DNA from: Bdellovibrionota bacterium
GTDB lineage: Bacteria > Bdellovibrionota_C > UBA2361 > JAFLCA01
Length of the DNA stretch: 64,000 nucleotides
Assembly: GCA_030584005.1 (NCBI GenBank)
Contig: CP129486.1
Coordinates: forward strand, 623,556-687,555
Reading direction: 5' to 3'
Made by a program: the position numbers and the translations under genes. The notes beneath the pieces were generated by a model. That model was not told the origin of the DNA. It saw nothing but the letters and a program-made list of their open reading frames with translations, and made no database searches. Positions 45,411 to 54,477 of the stretch are shown piece by piece. How positions within the stretch are numbered: the first letter of the stretch is position 1; each line of letters begins with the position of its first letter.

Positions 45411-46916
45411 CTATAAGGGCCTGCCGGCGACAAAATGGGAGAGGATGCGGGTGCCAAAACCGGTAGCACCGCACACCCCGAAAAAGTCGGGATCCTCGGC
45501 ATATGCTGTGCCGGCAATATCGAGATGCGCCCACCTCGCCTTTCCAACAAAGTGCTGCAGGAAGAGCGCGGCCGTGATAGCACCTCCGCCGCGTTCAGTG
45601 CCTGTGTTCTTCATGTCGGCAACTGAGCTTTTCAAATACTTGCGATAGCGCGCGGGCAGAGGGAGTGGCCATACAGGCTCACCACTGTGAACCCCGCAGG
45701 CTACGAGCCTTGCTGTCAACCTCTCATCATTGCAAAAGAGTCCTGCATATCCATCGGCAAGAGCTGTCGCACAGGCACCGGTTAACGTCGCGATATCTAT
45801 TATCGTGTGCGCCCCCATCTTGACCGCATAACTGAGCGCATCGGCAAGTATGAGTCTTCCTTCGGCGTCAGTATTCAGTACTTCTATGGTCTTCCCTGAA
45901 AGCGATCGCAGGACATCCCCGGGCCGAAACGCATGCGACCCCAACATGTTCTCGACAGCCGGAATATACACGTCGATTTCATTCGAGGGCTCCAGTTCTC
46001 TCACTATCTGCATCACCCCGAGAACGGCTGCCGCTCCTGCCATGTCCGCCTTCATGTGACTCATGCCGGCGCGCGTTTTGATGCACAAACCGCCACTATC
46101 AAAGGTAACCCCCTTTCCCACCAAGGCAATCGGAGCGCGTGCTGTCCTTCTTGGACGATAGCTAAGCCGAATAAGATACGATTCCTGGGCGCTTCCCGAT
46201 CCGACCGCCAGGATGGCGTGCGCTCCCATTCTTCTGAGTGCCCGTTCGTCAAAGATCTGGCAACGCAATCGTTGTTCTCGGGCAATTTGTTCAGCGACCT
46301 TCGCCAGATAGCGTGGGGTACAATCACTGGGCGGCATGTTTACCAAGTCCCGCGCGAATGCACAGGCAGACGCGATCGCCCGAGCCGATGACGCCGCGTG
46401 AGGGATGGCCGCGGGTAACCCCAAAAGTCCAAGCGTTCGCGGCCCTCGATAATTCGATGCTTGCTCTGACTTATATGCTCGATATGAATAGAAGCTAAGA
46501 GTAAACTCTTCAACGAACATCTCCAGCGCAGTGCGTGAGAATAGGCTGGCCCGGTTGGGCTGCACCACGACGCTTTGTGCTCGAATAGAACGACAGTGCT
46601 CTCCGACTCTCCGCGCATACTGCCGCGGCAACGTATCAGCGTCATCTTCCTTGAGCTGGAGTAGAAGAATATTTTGGATCCCTGGCAGGCCGCTCGATCG
46701 TATCAGGTAGCTCTCATCCTCGGAGCTCCAGTCGGCGAGTCCCCGTTCAATTGTCGCAACTAATGCGCTCTTCTGGCGGGAAAGAGCCTGTCGTATTGAC
46801 GGCGAAAGCCCCCGCCGTTCCGGCGCGAAGAGCACCACCAATAGATCACACCGCAGCTTGTCCGAGGCCTTGAGCCTCTGCACTTTCAGCTCCACTCTTT
46901 GATGCTTTAAAGTCAT
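45411..46916 (-). CDS. pepA: Leucyl aminopeptidase (M17)
   Basis: Cytosolic two-metal aminopeptidase, 501 residues. Metal and active-site motifs: VGKGVTFDSGGLCIKT, then MKADMAGAAAV, and the M17 signature N-T-D-A-E-G-R-L. The N-terminal ~160 residues are the usual less conserved domain. Some PepA proteins also bind DNA (for example at cer sites), but nothing here shows that. It lies upstream of gyrA on the same strand with a 122-base gap. Confidence 0.95.
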   Translation of the reverse strand: MTLKHQRVELKVQRLKASDKLRCDLLVVLFAPERRGLSPSIRQALSRQKSALVATIERGLADWSSEDESYLIRSSGLPGIQNILLLQLKEDDADTLPRQYARRVGEHCRSIRAQSVVVQPNRASLFSRTALEMFVEEFTLSFYSYRAYKSEQASNYRGPRTLGLLGLPAAIPHAASSARAIASACAFARDLVNMPPSDCTPRYLAKVAEQIAREQRLRCQIFDERALRRMGAHAILAVGSGSAQESYLIRLSYRPRRTARAPIALVGKGVTFDSGGLCIKTRAGMSHMKADMAGAAAVLGVMQIVRELEPSNEIDVYIPAVENMLGSHAFRPGDVLRSLSGKTIEVLNTDAEGRLILADALSYAVKMGAHTIIDIATLTGACATALADGYAGLFCNDERLTARLVACGVHSGEPVWPLPLPARYRKYLKSSVADMKNTGTERGGGAITAALFLQHFVGKARWAHLDIAGTAYAEDPDFFGVCGATGFGTRILSHFVAGRPL

Positions 46917-47313
46917 TTACAAATCTCTCTAAGTAGCCACAAACTCATATACATGAGGATGCTGCAAAAAGTAGCGAATTTCCTCAAGCCGGGCTGTGGG
47001 TAAGTCGATTTTCCAGTTGAGCTGGCTCAGGCAACGCCCTTGCTACGGCAATCGCGGGATTCCTAGCGGCTAGCCCGGACCTTACCTGAACTAGTCTGGA
47101 GCGCATCCGGAAATGCGCTCTGAGCAAGCCATGCATGGCTTGCTCGAACGCCGCGAGGCGTTTGGAAGGCCGCAAAGATTGGGTGTTTCGGGGCCCCTTC
47201 TTTGCGTGGCCGTTTTCGGGATACGTTCCGAAAGCTATTCAGAAATAGCTTTGAGGATGTGGGAAGTCAGTGCCACACAGCAAAGGACAGCGTCTTACGA
47301 CACGGTATACGGT
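46917..47313. other. Hairpin-rich intergenic region
   Basis: A 397-base divergent gap that holds at least six consecutive hairpins between 47053 and 47252: CGGG/CCCG plus CTAG/CTAG (47055-47077); GAGCGCAT/ATGCGCTC (47099-47120); a perfect 24-bp palindrome (47122-47145, half GAGCAAGCCATG); AACGCC-GCGA-GGCGTT with a GNRA-type loop (47147-47162); GGCCGCAAAGA with TCTTTGC and GGCC (47168-47211), enclosing GGGGCCCC; and AAAGCTATT-CAGA-AATAGCTTT (47231-47252). An open frame runs through this part into the next gene but shows no protein-like content, so I treat it as noncoding. It could be a structured RNA, a leader, or an array of palindromic repeats. Confidence 0.6.
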
Positions 47314-48774
47314 ATGCGATCTACAAGTAAGTCGGACTACGAGCTGATCCTTTATGACATCCCCTCACCAAGTCCAGAACAGCTTCGATCGAATCTGCAG
47401 AGTAAGGGTTTCCATGTTCATGTAGTCGCTGATTTCGGGCAGCTGGTGTCAGCAAGTCAACGCATCGACAACCCCGTACTGGTAGTCGATACGGGAGAGG
47501 AACAGGATGAAGCGGTCCGCCATATCCGCCAACTCATCGACGAAAAGTCTCTCCAGGCCGTCCCGCTGGTGCTGATTGGTCGCGATGTAGATGTAAGTGA
47601 GCGTATTCTTAACCAGAGCTTCCCCGTTGCTGCTGCGGTGAGCCGTCCCTGCACCACCAATGACATCATTGAAGGAATTGCCTACGTCATCCGGACTTGG
47701 GAGACAAAGCGAAGAGACAAAGCTGCCGCGGAAACAGTGGTGCCACCCGAAAGCGTCACGCCGCAGCAAACACTTGCTCCTCAACACGCTCTCTACAAAG
47801 AATACACGAATGTAGCTGAGCTGCTGTTCAATCTGCTGCAAAAGAACAACCTCACCGAAAAGGTTTTCGGTGGTCACCTCTACCCTACCCTTTCGCATGA
47901 GGAGCGCATCCAACGGCTGGAGATCCTTCCCCAGGGCGCCGAGGGGGAAGCACTGCGGGTGGTGCATTCCGAGGGAGGCAAATGGACCCGCTGCCACCTG
48001 CTCCGCACCGCGTTTATTGCTGACCGCATTGCAACAGCCCTGCAATTTCCCGACAAACAGCGGCTGACCATTAAATCGCTCTGTCTCTACTTCGGTTGTG
48101 CATTTCGGGGCAAAGACCAAGATCTCCTCTGGCGTGATTATGCCAAATCAAACGCACAACTTTTGAGGAAGGAGATCTGCAGCCGAGTTAAGGATGGGGC
48201 GATGAAAGTCGCTATTGATCATCAGCAGCCAGCACTGGGAAACCTCCTTGCACTGCTTGGCCGACTGATTGGAGGGGAAGAAAGCATCAAAGAGGAGGAA
48301 TCCTACTTAAGCGCCTCGCTGGTGATGGGGTGTGAACTTGCCGATCGCATTTGCTTCCAATCAGGGTTCTGGAGCCCCCGCAGTGCCTATCACCTGCTGA
48401 GGCGCTTTAAATCGGGCAAGCTTAATGAGCTCCACCCAATGATACTCGCCTCCCTGATGAAGTTCCTTTCTGAATCAATCGCCGCTTCACCCTCGGCACT
48501 CCTCCTCCCCAAGGCAATCCGCGAAGATCCAAAACTCCTGGAGGAGGCTCGCAAGCTGCGTGAGGAGCCCGTGGGAAATGGCGAGGCCAAGATTCCCCTC
48601 AACTCCCTGGAGCCCGGAATGCGGCTCTCAAGACCACTACGGGCCTTCGACGGGAAACAGGTACTTTCAGAGGATCTCGTTCTTGATGAAGATCTTATTA
48701 TGCGTATATGGCAGTTGGCCGCAATTCGACCCCTTAACGCGCCTGTGATCATCACCAAGGAAGCATCCTCATAG
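47314..48774 (+). CDS. Degenerate receiver / HD-GYP-like signalling protein
   Basis: From ATG 47314 (486 aa). Residues ~5-125 look like a receiver fold (YELILYDIPSPSPEQLRSNL, NPVLVVDTGEEQDEAV, VPLVLIGRD). Residues ~200-410 follow the HD-GYP helix pattern, but the metal site is not kept: SLCLYFGC stands where LLHDIGK is expected, and AIDHQQP where the HHE motif is. The C-terminal ~60 residues (IPLNSLEPGMRLSRPL, then FDGKQVLSEDLVL) are the small domain that normally follows HD-GYP or HDOD modules. It may bind rather than hydrolyse c-di-GMP, or act as a scaffold. The function is not known. Confidence 0.65.
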   Translation: MRSTSKSDYELILYDIPSPSPEQLRSNLQSKGFHVHVVADFGQLVSASQRIDNPVLVVDTGEEQDEAVRHIRQLIDEKSLQAVPLVLIGRDVDVSERILNQSFPVAAAVSRPCTTNDIIEGIAYVIRTWETKRRDKAAAETVVPPESVTPQQTLAPQHALYKEYTNVAELLFNLLQKNNLTEKVFGGHLYPTLSHEERIQRLEILPQGAEGEALRVVHSEGGKWTRCHLLRTAFIADRIATALQFPDKQRLTIKSLCLYFGCAFRGKDQDLLWRDYAKSNAQLLRKEICSRVKDGAMKVAIDHQQPALGNLLALLGRLIGGEESIKEEESYLSASLVMGCELADRICFQSGFWSPRSAYHLLRRFKSGKLNELHPMILASLMKFLSESIAASPSALLLPKAIREDPKLLEEARKLREEPVGNGEAKIPLNSLEPGMRLSRPLRAFDGKQVLSEDLVLDEDLIMRIWQLAAIRPLNAPVIITKEASS

Positions 48775-48794
48775 AACGGTTGGCAACCCGTTAG

Positions 48795-48813
48795 TCTCGC
48801 CAGCCAGGCGAGA
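48795..48813 (+). terminator. Hairpin after the HD-GYP-like gene
   Basis: TCTCGCC (48795-48801), loop AGCCA, GGCGAGA (48807-48813): a perfect 7-bp stem 21 bases past the stop codon. A weaker inverted repeat AACGG/CCGTT sits just before it. No T-run follows. Confidence 0.4.
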
Positions 48814-48855
48814 GGTTGCACTGCCGCTCTGTTCATATCACCATACCGCATCTTT

Positions 48856-50037
48856 ATGTTGCAGAGCGCTTCGCACCCCTTCGGACCGGACGTGCACCTC
48901 ATCGAGGTGGATGGGAAGTCAATATACCTGATCGGCACCGCTCATGTGAGCGCCACCAGTGTTTCTCTTGTCGAGCAGGTAATCCGCAGCGTGAATCCCC
49001 AGTGTGTCGCAGTGGAGCTCTGTGCGCCGCGCTACTCCTCATTGCGCGACCCAGAGGCATGGAAGAAGAGCGACATAATCAAAGTGTTTCGGGAGGGGAA
49101 GTCCTACGTACTCCTCCTCCAACTCCTCATTGCAAACTATCAGAAGAGGCTAGGCGATAAGCTTCATATCCGCCCAGGCCAGGAGATGTTGACCGCCTCG
49201 CGCTGCGCAGATGAGCTTGGAGCACGTATTGCGCTCATCGACCGCGACGTAAAGACGACCCTTCGTCGCGCCTGGGCCACTATGAGCATGTGGAGCGTCT
49301 TCAAGCTGCTCCTGTCTGCTCTCTTTGCATCAACAAAGGAGGATACGGTCTCCGAGCAGGAGATAGAACGGCTCAAATCAGCCGATGCGCTCCAAGACCT
49401 GATGGGTGAGTTCTCACGCGACTTTCCCGGTATCCGCAATGTGCTAATCGACGAGCGTGATACGTATATGGCGGAGAAGCTCCGCCGACTCCCCGACAGT
49501 TCAATTGTAGCGGTGGTTGGTGCCGGTCACGTTCCGGGCATGTTACACAAGTTACCTGAGCGCCACTCGATTGAAGCACTCGATAGCATACCACCACCAT
49601 CTCCTGCGAGCAGGATAATTGGCTGGGGCATCCCCTTGGCCTTTCTAGCAGTGCTTGCCCTTGGCATGCTGTCAGCGGGCGGCCAAATGAGCCTGGCGAT
49701 GCTCGAAGCATGGGTCTGGGCTACTGGGATCTGGGCAGCGGTGGGGGCGCTCTTAACCCTTGCTCATCCTCTTACAGTGCTCACTGCCTTTGTGGTCGCC
49801 CCGATTACCACCTTGCACCCGCTGTTAGCAGCGGGGTGGTTTGCCGGTTTGAGCGAGGCACTGCTTCGCAAACCTCAAGTGGGCGATTTCGAGACAGTTG
49901 TCGATGACATAGGTTCGTTGCGGGGTATGTATCGGAATCGCATTAGCAGGATTCTGCTCATCATGGTGGCGACCAACCTCACCGCAACGATAGGGGCAAT
50001 TTGGGGAGCAAAAAAGATAGTCGAGCTGGTAGCGTGA
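48856..50037 (+). CDS. TraB-family membrane protein
   Basis: A 393-residue protein of the TraB/PrgY family. The N-terminal domain has the conserved G-T-A-H-V-S and E-L-C-A-P-R-Y, then ERDTYMAEKLRRLP and VVGAGHVPGM, the typical second GxxH block. The C-terminal third has three to four membrane helices (residues ~255-385). Family members were named from enterococcal pheromone shutdown, and related proteins resemble metalloproteases of the Tiki/erythromycin-esterase class, but the bacterial substrate is unknown. Confidence 0.88.
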   Translation: MLQSASHPFGPDVHLIEVDGKSIYLIGTAHVSATSVSLVEQVIRSVNPQCVAVELCAPRYSSLRDPEAWKKSDIIKVFREGKSYVLLLQLLIANYQKRLGDKLHIRPGQEMLTASRCADELGARIALIDRDVKTTLRRAWATMSMWSVFKLLLSALFASTKEDTVSEQEIERLKSADALQDLMGEFSRDFPGIRNVLIDERDTYMAEKLRRLPDSSIVAVVGAGHVPGMLHKLPERHSIEALDSIPPPSPASRIIGWGIPLAFLAVLALGMLSAGGQMSLAMLEAWVWATGIWAAVGALLTLAHPLTVLTAFVVAPITTLHPLLAAGWFAGLSEALLRKPQVGDFETVVDDIGSLRGMYRNRISRILLIMVATNLTATIGAIWGAKKIVELVA

Positions 50038-50058
50038 GTCTCATTCGCTAATCAGCGC

Positions 50059-50090
50059 GAGCACCAAAAACAATGGCTGTGAAGGTGCTC
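50059..50090 (+). terminator. Hairpin after the TraB-family gene
   Basis: GAGCACC (50059-50065) and GGTGCTC (50084-50090) pair perfectly over an 18-base loop, 22 bases past the stop codon. The loop is long and there is no T-run, so this is weak support for a terminator. Confidence 0.3.
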
Positions 50091-50157
50091 CTACGGTCGT
50101 GTTCGCTCGACCCAGGCCAATCCAATCTCATGACTCCCACTTCATGAAGAAGCGCGG

Positions 50158-50295
50158 CTACCCTTTTCGTTTCTTCGGAGCCGGTGATGGGGAGGCCGGG
50201 GTCTTCTTGGAAGCAGCTTTGCGTTTCTTTCTGGTTAGCCCATAGGAGCTACGAAAGATTTTTCCTTTTCGTGTGCGAGCGTCTCCCCGTCCCAT
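50158..50295 (-). CDS. 30S ribosomal protein bTHX with extended tail
   Basis: A 45-residue basic protein, missed by length cut-offs. It starts M-G-R-G-D-A-R-T-R-K-G-K-I-F-R-S-S-Y-G, the bTHX (THX, plastid-type small 30S protein) signature. An AAGG Shine-Dalgarno lies about nine bases upstream. bTHX is usually about 25-30 residues; here a further ~22-residue Lys/Ala/Pro tail (RKAASKKTPASPSPAPKKRKG) follows. It sits in the head of the small subunit in Thermus and related ribosomes. The call rests on the clear N-terminal motif. Confidence 0.88.
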   Translation of the reverse strand: MGRGDARTRKGKIFRSSYGLTRKKRKAASKKTPASPSPAPKKRKG

Positions 50296-50439
50296 ACGTC
50301 TTTACCTTGTGATTAAAGTACTCCTGCCAGCATTTGGCGGTATCCTCACATGCGGCTCTTTCTTCTGGCGGCTCTGAAAGGACCCCTAGCTATACCATTG
50401 CTTCATAAATAAATGAATAGCCGCTATCGCGCTCGACTC

Positions 50440-51063
50440 CTACAATCGATTAAGCCGCTCGATGGCTCCTTTGAACCGCGACACCCATGGGAGTACCTTT
50501 TTCTTGGCGCTTTCATCGCCACCATAAGCAAGGCTGGGGCCGTCGTGATGAAGCGCGTAGATCTGGACGGCCCTTGGCTGATCTATCAACGAGGCTAAGG
50601 GGAGTCTCTTCGCATGCTCCCTAAAGAGCGCCAACCCTGCATCGATCTGCGCTTCAGTCTCACAGCGCTGCGAGGCTTCAAAGCCCAGCCCACGCCAAGT
50701 CCCGTCAATCACCTGGAACAACCCATGTGCGGTCGAAGAGTTGTTCTTGGCCCGAGGATTGAATCCAGACTCGTGGCGGACAATGGCCAAAATGATAGCC
50801 CTGTCCTCTGTCGCATATCCCCTGGTCTTTTCAAGGATGCGGTCAATCACCTGCAGCTGCTCCTCAGCAACTGCCTCCCCCCATCCAGCTCCCACGCGGC
50901 GGGCGGGCACAATCAGTGACTGCATTGATTGGGCGAGAACATATCGACGGAGAGTCGGCGGATAGATCTGCGTGGCGATAGCAGGTGATTTGCATGCATC
51001 CATGTAACTATTATCGGAGGTGGCTGCGGATTGTTTCCTCGCCGAGATGGTTGGAACGACCAT
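50440..51063 (-). CDS. Lysozyme-like (SLT-type) lytic transglycosylase
   Basis: A 207-residue protein with an SLT-type catalytic core: AIILAIVRHESGFNPRAKN near residue 95 with the catalytic Glu, then STAHGLFQVIDGTWRGLG, and later QIYALHHDGPS. No clean signal peptide or lipobox is visible at either possible start; the ATG at 51063 has GGAAGG upstream, and the ATG at 51003 does not. It would cut the glycan strand of peptidoglycan if exported. The missing export signal leaves the location uncertain. Confidence 0.8.
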   Translation of the reverse strand: MVVPTISARKQSAATSDNSYMDACKSPAIATQIYPPTLRRYVLAQSMQSLIVPARRVGAGWGEAVAEEQLQVIDRILEKTRGYATEDRAIILAIVRHESGFNPRAKNNSSTAHGLFQVIDGTWRGLGFEASQRCETEAQIDAGLALFREHAKRLPLASLIDQPRAVQIYALHHDGPSLAYGGDESAKKKVLPWVSRFKGAIERLNRL

Positions 51064-51439
51064 ATAGGCGGTGCCTTCCCCGACACAGTGTTAGAAAGAT
51101 TTTTCTCGCTATGCCTGAGGATCTCGACAGTACCGAGTATCCCCGTTACTCACCCGGACGAAGCAGGTCTCATCTTTAACGATCTCCTCAGGTAAACCTA
51201 ACTGGTTAATTTAAATGGAGCTTCGATTCAGAGGCGCGTTACCGGCAAAGTATCGCCATGAGGTTCAAGGAGTTACCTTCCTTTACTATCCAGTTTTGGT
51301 CGGTAGTTTGGTCAATTGTTAGCCTTTGATTAGCTCTGGCTGCATGATACATTAGCTTGGCAAAATAACTTGGTTTTAGATTAAAGGGTTATCTGGCTAG
51401 GCCGCTATGCAAACGGGTTTAAACGGAGAAACGACCTAC
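51064..51439. other. Long upstream region of the glycosyltransferase cassette
   Basis: A divergent gap of about 375 bases, A+T-richer toward the glycosyltransferase. It should carry both promoters and a long 5' leader. I find no convincing riboswitch, ORF or repeat. GGAG at 51425-51428 precedes the preferred ATG at 51440 by 11 bases. Confidence 0.5.
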
Positions 51440-53416
51440 ATGACTACACCCGCGACTACGACCAACACCACGGGACTTCCAAGCTTTTCGACCCCGCCTA
51501 GCCCCTCGGTGTCCACTCCCTCGCCCCGTGAAGGATTCAGTAAGGAACTGCTTTTTGCCTCCAAAGCCGAGCACCCCTCGATTTCGCAGGTGCCGGAAAT
51601 TCCGGAGCTAGAGCTCCTGCGTCGAGTCGATGCGGTGATGGGTCACCACAAATACGTGACCGTAGAGCTTTTGCTTGATGATGGAGCCGTGCAGAAGGTT
51701 CATTTTGTTCGTCCTAAGGACTTTCCTGGAGCGGTAGCGATCCACGTTGCGGTGCATGACAAGATAGCAGCAGGCCCCCGCTTCTCAAGCCTCGCCCTAC
51801 GGGCCTTTTTGGGACTGCCCGAGGATGCAGTTCCTACCCAATTGACCAGTGGATACCTCGCCCATGAGATCGACGGAGTGCTCTCTCGAGTCGAGGACTT
51901 TCTCGACAAGCGCAGTAAGAAGCCTCTGGTGGTGAATGTGAGTACACAGGGGTATCACGAACCCGGGCCGCTTCTAATAATGGGACGACTCACTGATACC
52001 GGCGGACAGGATGGTTATTGCTATCAGACCGCCCAGGCCTACTCCCGGATGGGATTCCAGGTAGTAAACGTGAACCGCGGCGGCCCCAACCATCCCATCC
52101 ATGGTTTCGTGAGGGTCGGAATGCACTACCATGCCGACGGCTGCGATCTCCTTTTTCTAGATGACGGAGATGAAGGCTTCGTCGTCAAAGAGGACATGTA
52201 TGAGACCCCTGGTTTAGAGCAGTTTGATGACCTAACCATGGCAGGATCGCGGAAGAAGGAAGGGCGTTGCCCAAAGCTGGCGGAGGATTTACTGAGACAG
52301 CTAGAAAAGGAACAGGTAGTCCTCATGATCGGCCATTATGCCGATGGCGGTGAAACGACCCGTATAGCTGCAGAGATAATAAAAGGCCAGAATGGTGAAC
52401 GCCCGCCCGTATGGCACGTTCCGCACTCTACGGGCTATTTGAAGCGCGACACCCTTCAGAAAGCGGGATTACCGGTAGAAGAGCGGTTCCATATCGAGGA
52501 TAGGGCGCGCACCGAAGCTCGCGTGTATGCCCATGCTGATCGGGTGCTGTCGACTTCGCCTGAAATTTCACACTCGCTCACCCATCACTATCACCTGCCC
52601 GCTCATGAGATCCTTCCCATAGGCGTTGACACATCCCTATTCCATCCTAGACCCGCAGGAGTCAGTCGCACGGACCCGCGTTACAATAGGATCTGGGGAG
52701 AGCTCTCGAGGCTCTCCGGGCGTTCTGTGGAGGATCTGCAAGGGGCCGAGATGGTCCTCGAGTACAGCAGAACTGTGTCCACGAAGGGGAAACTGGATGT
52801 CATTAACGGCTTCGCCAAGTCGCTTGAGCTTGATCCTGGAAGAAACCGAATATTGGTTATGAATATCGCTGATCCCCAGGAGAGCGGTCTTTCCGAAGTT
52901 GATAATCAGTACGCTAGAGAGCTGCGTCAACGTATTGTTGAGCTTGGTCTCCAAGGCAAGGTGATATTCAAGGGAAACTTTGACGCTCGGGAGGAATGCC
53001 CTCTTCTATGCCAGATCACCGACGTTGCTATCTCAGGGGCAAAGATGGAGACCTGGGGTATGGCGGTTCATGAGCAGGCATCTAGTGGCTGCCCGATTTT
53101 TTGCACTACCATCGTGCCCATCGGGACGAATGTACTGCAAGGTTCAGAGCCGTATGAGGTTGCATTTCCTGGTGGGTCAACGGTTTCTTGGGGAACCGGC
53201 GTTGTGCGCTTTAATCCAGGGGATATTAATGCCATTGCACACCTCATTTCATACGCATTCTCCGCTGAGGGGCGAGAGCCAATCCGACAGCTCGGGGAGC
53301 GCGCATATCACCAGGTGATTCCAGAGTACGCCTGGGACGGGATATTGCAGAAAGCTCTCGAGAAATTCGGCGGCTTTACCTTTGTCGATGGTAGAGTTGT
53401 CTGGCCACAAGAATAG
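51440..53416 (+). CDS. Sucrose-phosphate-synthase-like glycosyltransferase (GT4 type)
   Basis: A 658-residue GT-B glycosyltransferase. A Thr/Ser/Pro-rich lead of ~40 residues precedes the catalytic part. The donor/acceptor loop has G-R-L-T-D-T-G-G-Q-D-G-Y, the D-T-G-G-Q motif shared by sucrose synthases and sucrose-phosphate synthases. VWHVPHSTGYLKRD, ILPIGVDTSLFHPR and, at the C-terminal Rossmann half, VAISGAKMETWGMAVHEQAS (the E-x7-E region) follow. It probably transfers a hexose from a nucleotide sugar to a sugar phosphate. An upstream ATG at 51407 is in frame but lacks a Shine-Dalgarno. It is followed by a kinase and an HAD phosphatase. Confidence 0.85.
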   Translation: MTTPATTTNTTGLPSFSTPPSPSVSTPSPREGFSKELLFASKAEHPSISQVPEIPELELLRRVDAVMGHHKYVTVELLLDDGAVQKVHFVRPKDFPGAVAIHVAVHDKIAAGPRFSSLALRAFLGLPEDAVPTQLTSGYLAHEIDGVLSRVEDFLDKRSKKPLVVNVSTQGYHEPGPLLIMGRLTDTGGQDGYCYQTAQAYSRMGFQVVNVNRGGPNHPIHGFVRVGMHYHADGCDLLFLDDGDEGFVVKEDMYETPGLEQFDDLTMAGSRKKEGRCPKLAEDLLRQLEKEQVVLMIGHYADGGETTRIAAEIIKGQNGERPPVWHVPHSTGYLKRDTLQKAGLPVEERFHIEDRARTEARVYAHADRVLSTSPEISHSLTHHYHLPAHEILPIGVDTSLFHPRPAGVSRTDPRYNRIWGELSRLSGRSVEDLQGAEMVLEYSRTVSTKGKLDVINGFAKSLELDPGRNRILVMNIADPQESGLSEVDNQYARELRQRIVELGLQGKVIFKGNFDAREECPLLCQITDVAISGAKMETWGMAVHEQASSGCPIFCTTIVPIGTNVLQGSEPYEVAFPGGSTVSWGTGVVRFNPGDINAIAHLISYAFSAEGREPIRQLGERAYHQVIPEYAWDGILQKALEKFGGFTFVDGRVVWPQE

Positions 53417-53630
53417 AGTACACCGAGGACCTCGGTTGGCACCGCTGCTTGAACCAACTTTGCAGTCTTTTGCATTCAAATTTTGTGCAGCTCCGACGAA
53501 GCGGCTAATGCAGCACGCTTTTCGGACTCCGACCGGTGCAGCAACGGGAACTTGAAATACGGCCGGTTTTGTTTGATTGTACGTAGCCCCGCCGCAACGG
53601 GCGGCTTGTAACTGACTATAGGACTTTCAT

Positions 53631-54356
53631 ATGAGTTCCGCCGTTCTTGAGTCTGCAGAGGAAGAGGTATTAGTACGTGGAGATATGCGCGGTGATAGGC
53701 CGCTTATAGGCGACTCGCACCGTCTGAGGGCAGAGGCTCTTTTTGCGCTTTTACGGGAGCTCCCTAAGAAGTCAGTGCTAGCGATCGGAGGCCCTTCGGG
53801 CAGTGGAAAATCAGAGATTGCGTCATTGCTAGGCAGCTCGTTCATACGGCATGGCCGCCCGGCCTACGTCCTCTCCTGTGACAATTATCCGTGGAGACCT
53901 CCTCGAGCGAATGACCAGCATCGAGAGGATCTGTTCAAGGAGGGAGAGCGAGCGGCGCTGGTTGGATACCTGGGCACTAAGAATGAGATCGATTTCAACC
54001 GCATCGGGGAGATTGTGAATCAGTTTAAGCAGGGCGTGGCTTCGATCCCGCTTCGCATCATGGACACCACCGAACACTACGTTTTCAATGACAGGTTGTT
54101 GGTTGACTTCGGCGGCATAGACATCTTGCTGCTGGAAGGAACATGGTCATGTACGGTGGCCAATACGACACGGCGAGTGTTCTTGGAAACAAACTTCACA
54201 GAAACAATAGAGCATCGCCGAAAGCGGGCTCGAGATCCGATTACTCCCTTTGGAGAGCTGGTCTTAGGGATTGAGCAAGAGAAACTGAATGCAATTTCGA
54301 AACAGTGCGATTTCATCATTGATATGCAGGCCAACATCCGCAAGGCCAACACATAG
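53631..54356 (+). CDS. P-loop kinase, uridine kinase-like
   Basis: A 241-residue P-loop NTPase. Walker A is I-G-G-P-S-G-S-G-K-S near residue 48. The next conserved stretch, YVLSCDNYPWRPPRAND, and the later ILLLEGTWSC resemble the uridine kinase / phosphoribulokinase group, in which the Asp after the first strand helps bind the substrate. RRKRARDPITPFGE fits the lid region with basic residues. It is not a PfkB or ROK fructokinase. By position between a sugar-phosphate glycosyltransferase and an HAD phosphatase, a sugar kinase role is likely but not shown. Confidence 0.78.
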   Translation: MSSAVLESAEEEVLVRGDMRGDRPLIGDSHRLRAEALFALLRELPKKSVLAIGGPSGSGKSEIASLLGSSFIRHGRPAYVLSCDNYPWRPPRANDQHREDLFKEGERAALVGYLGTKNEIDFNRIGEIVNQFKQGVASIPLRIMDTTEHYVFNDRLLVDFGGIDILLLEGTWSCTVANTTRRVFLETNFTETIEHRRKRARDPITPFGELVLGIEQEKLNAISKQCDFIIDMQANIRKANT

Positions 54357-54477
54357 TGAAATTGTGCTGTGAGTGAAGGTACTTACGCCCTTTGCCCGGC
54401 CCACGCATTTCTTTGCATAGCCGCGCTAATTTTGAGAAACTACAGCGCGTTGTAATACCTCTCTACTGCTGACTCCC

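Noticed and set aside
47113-47313. Upstream extension of the HD-GYP-like gene through the hairpins
   Set aside because: The open frame exists but its translation is not protein-like and consists of palindrome-derived residues; the ATG at 47314 fits the receiver domain.
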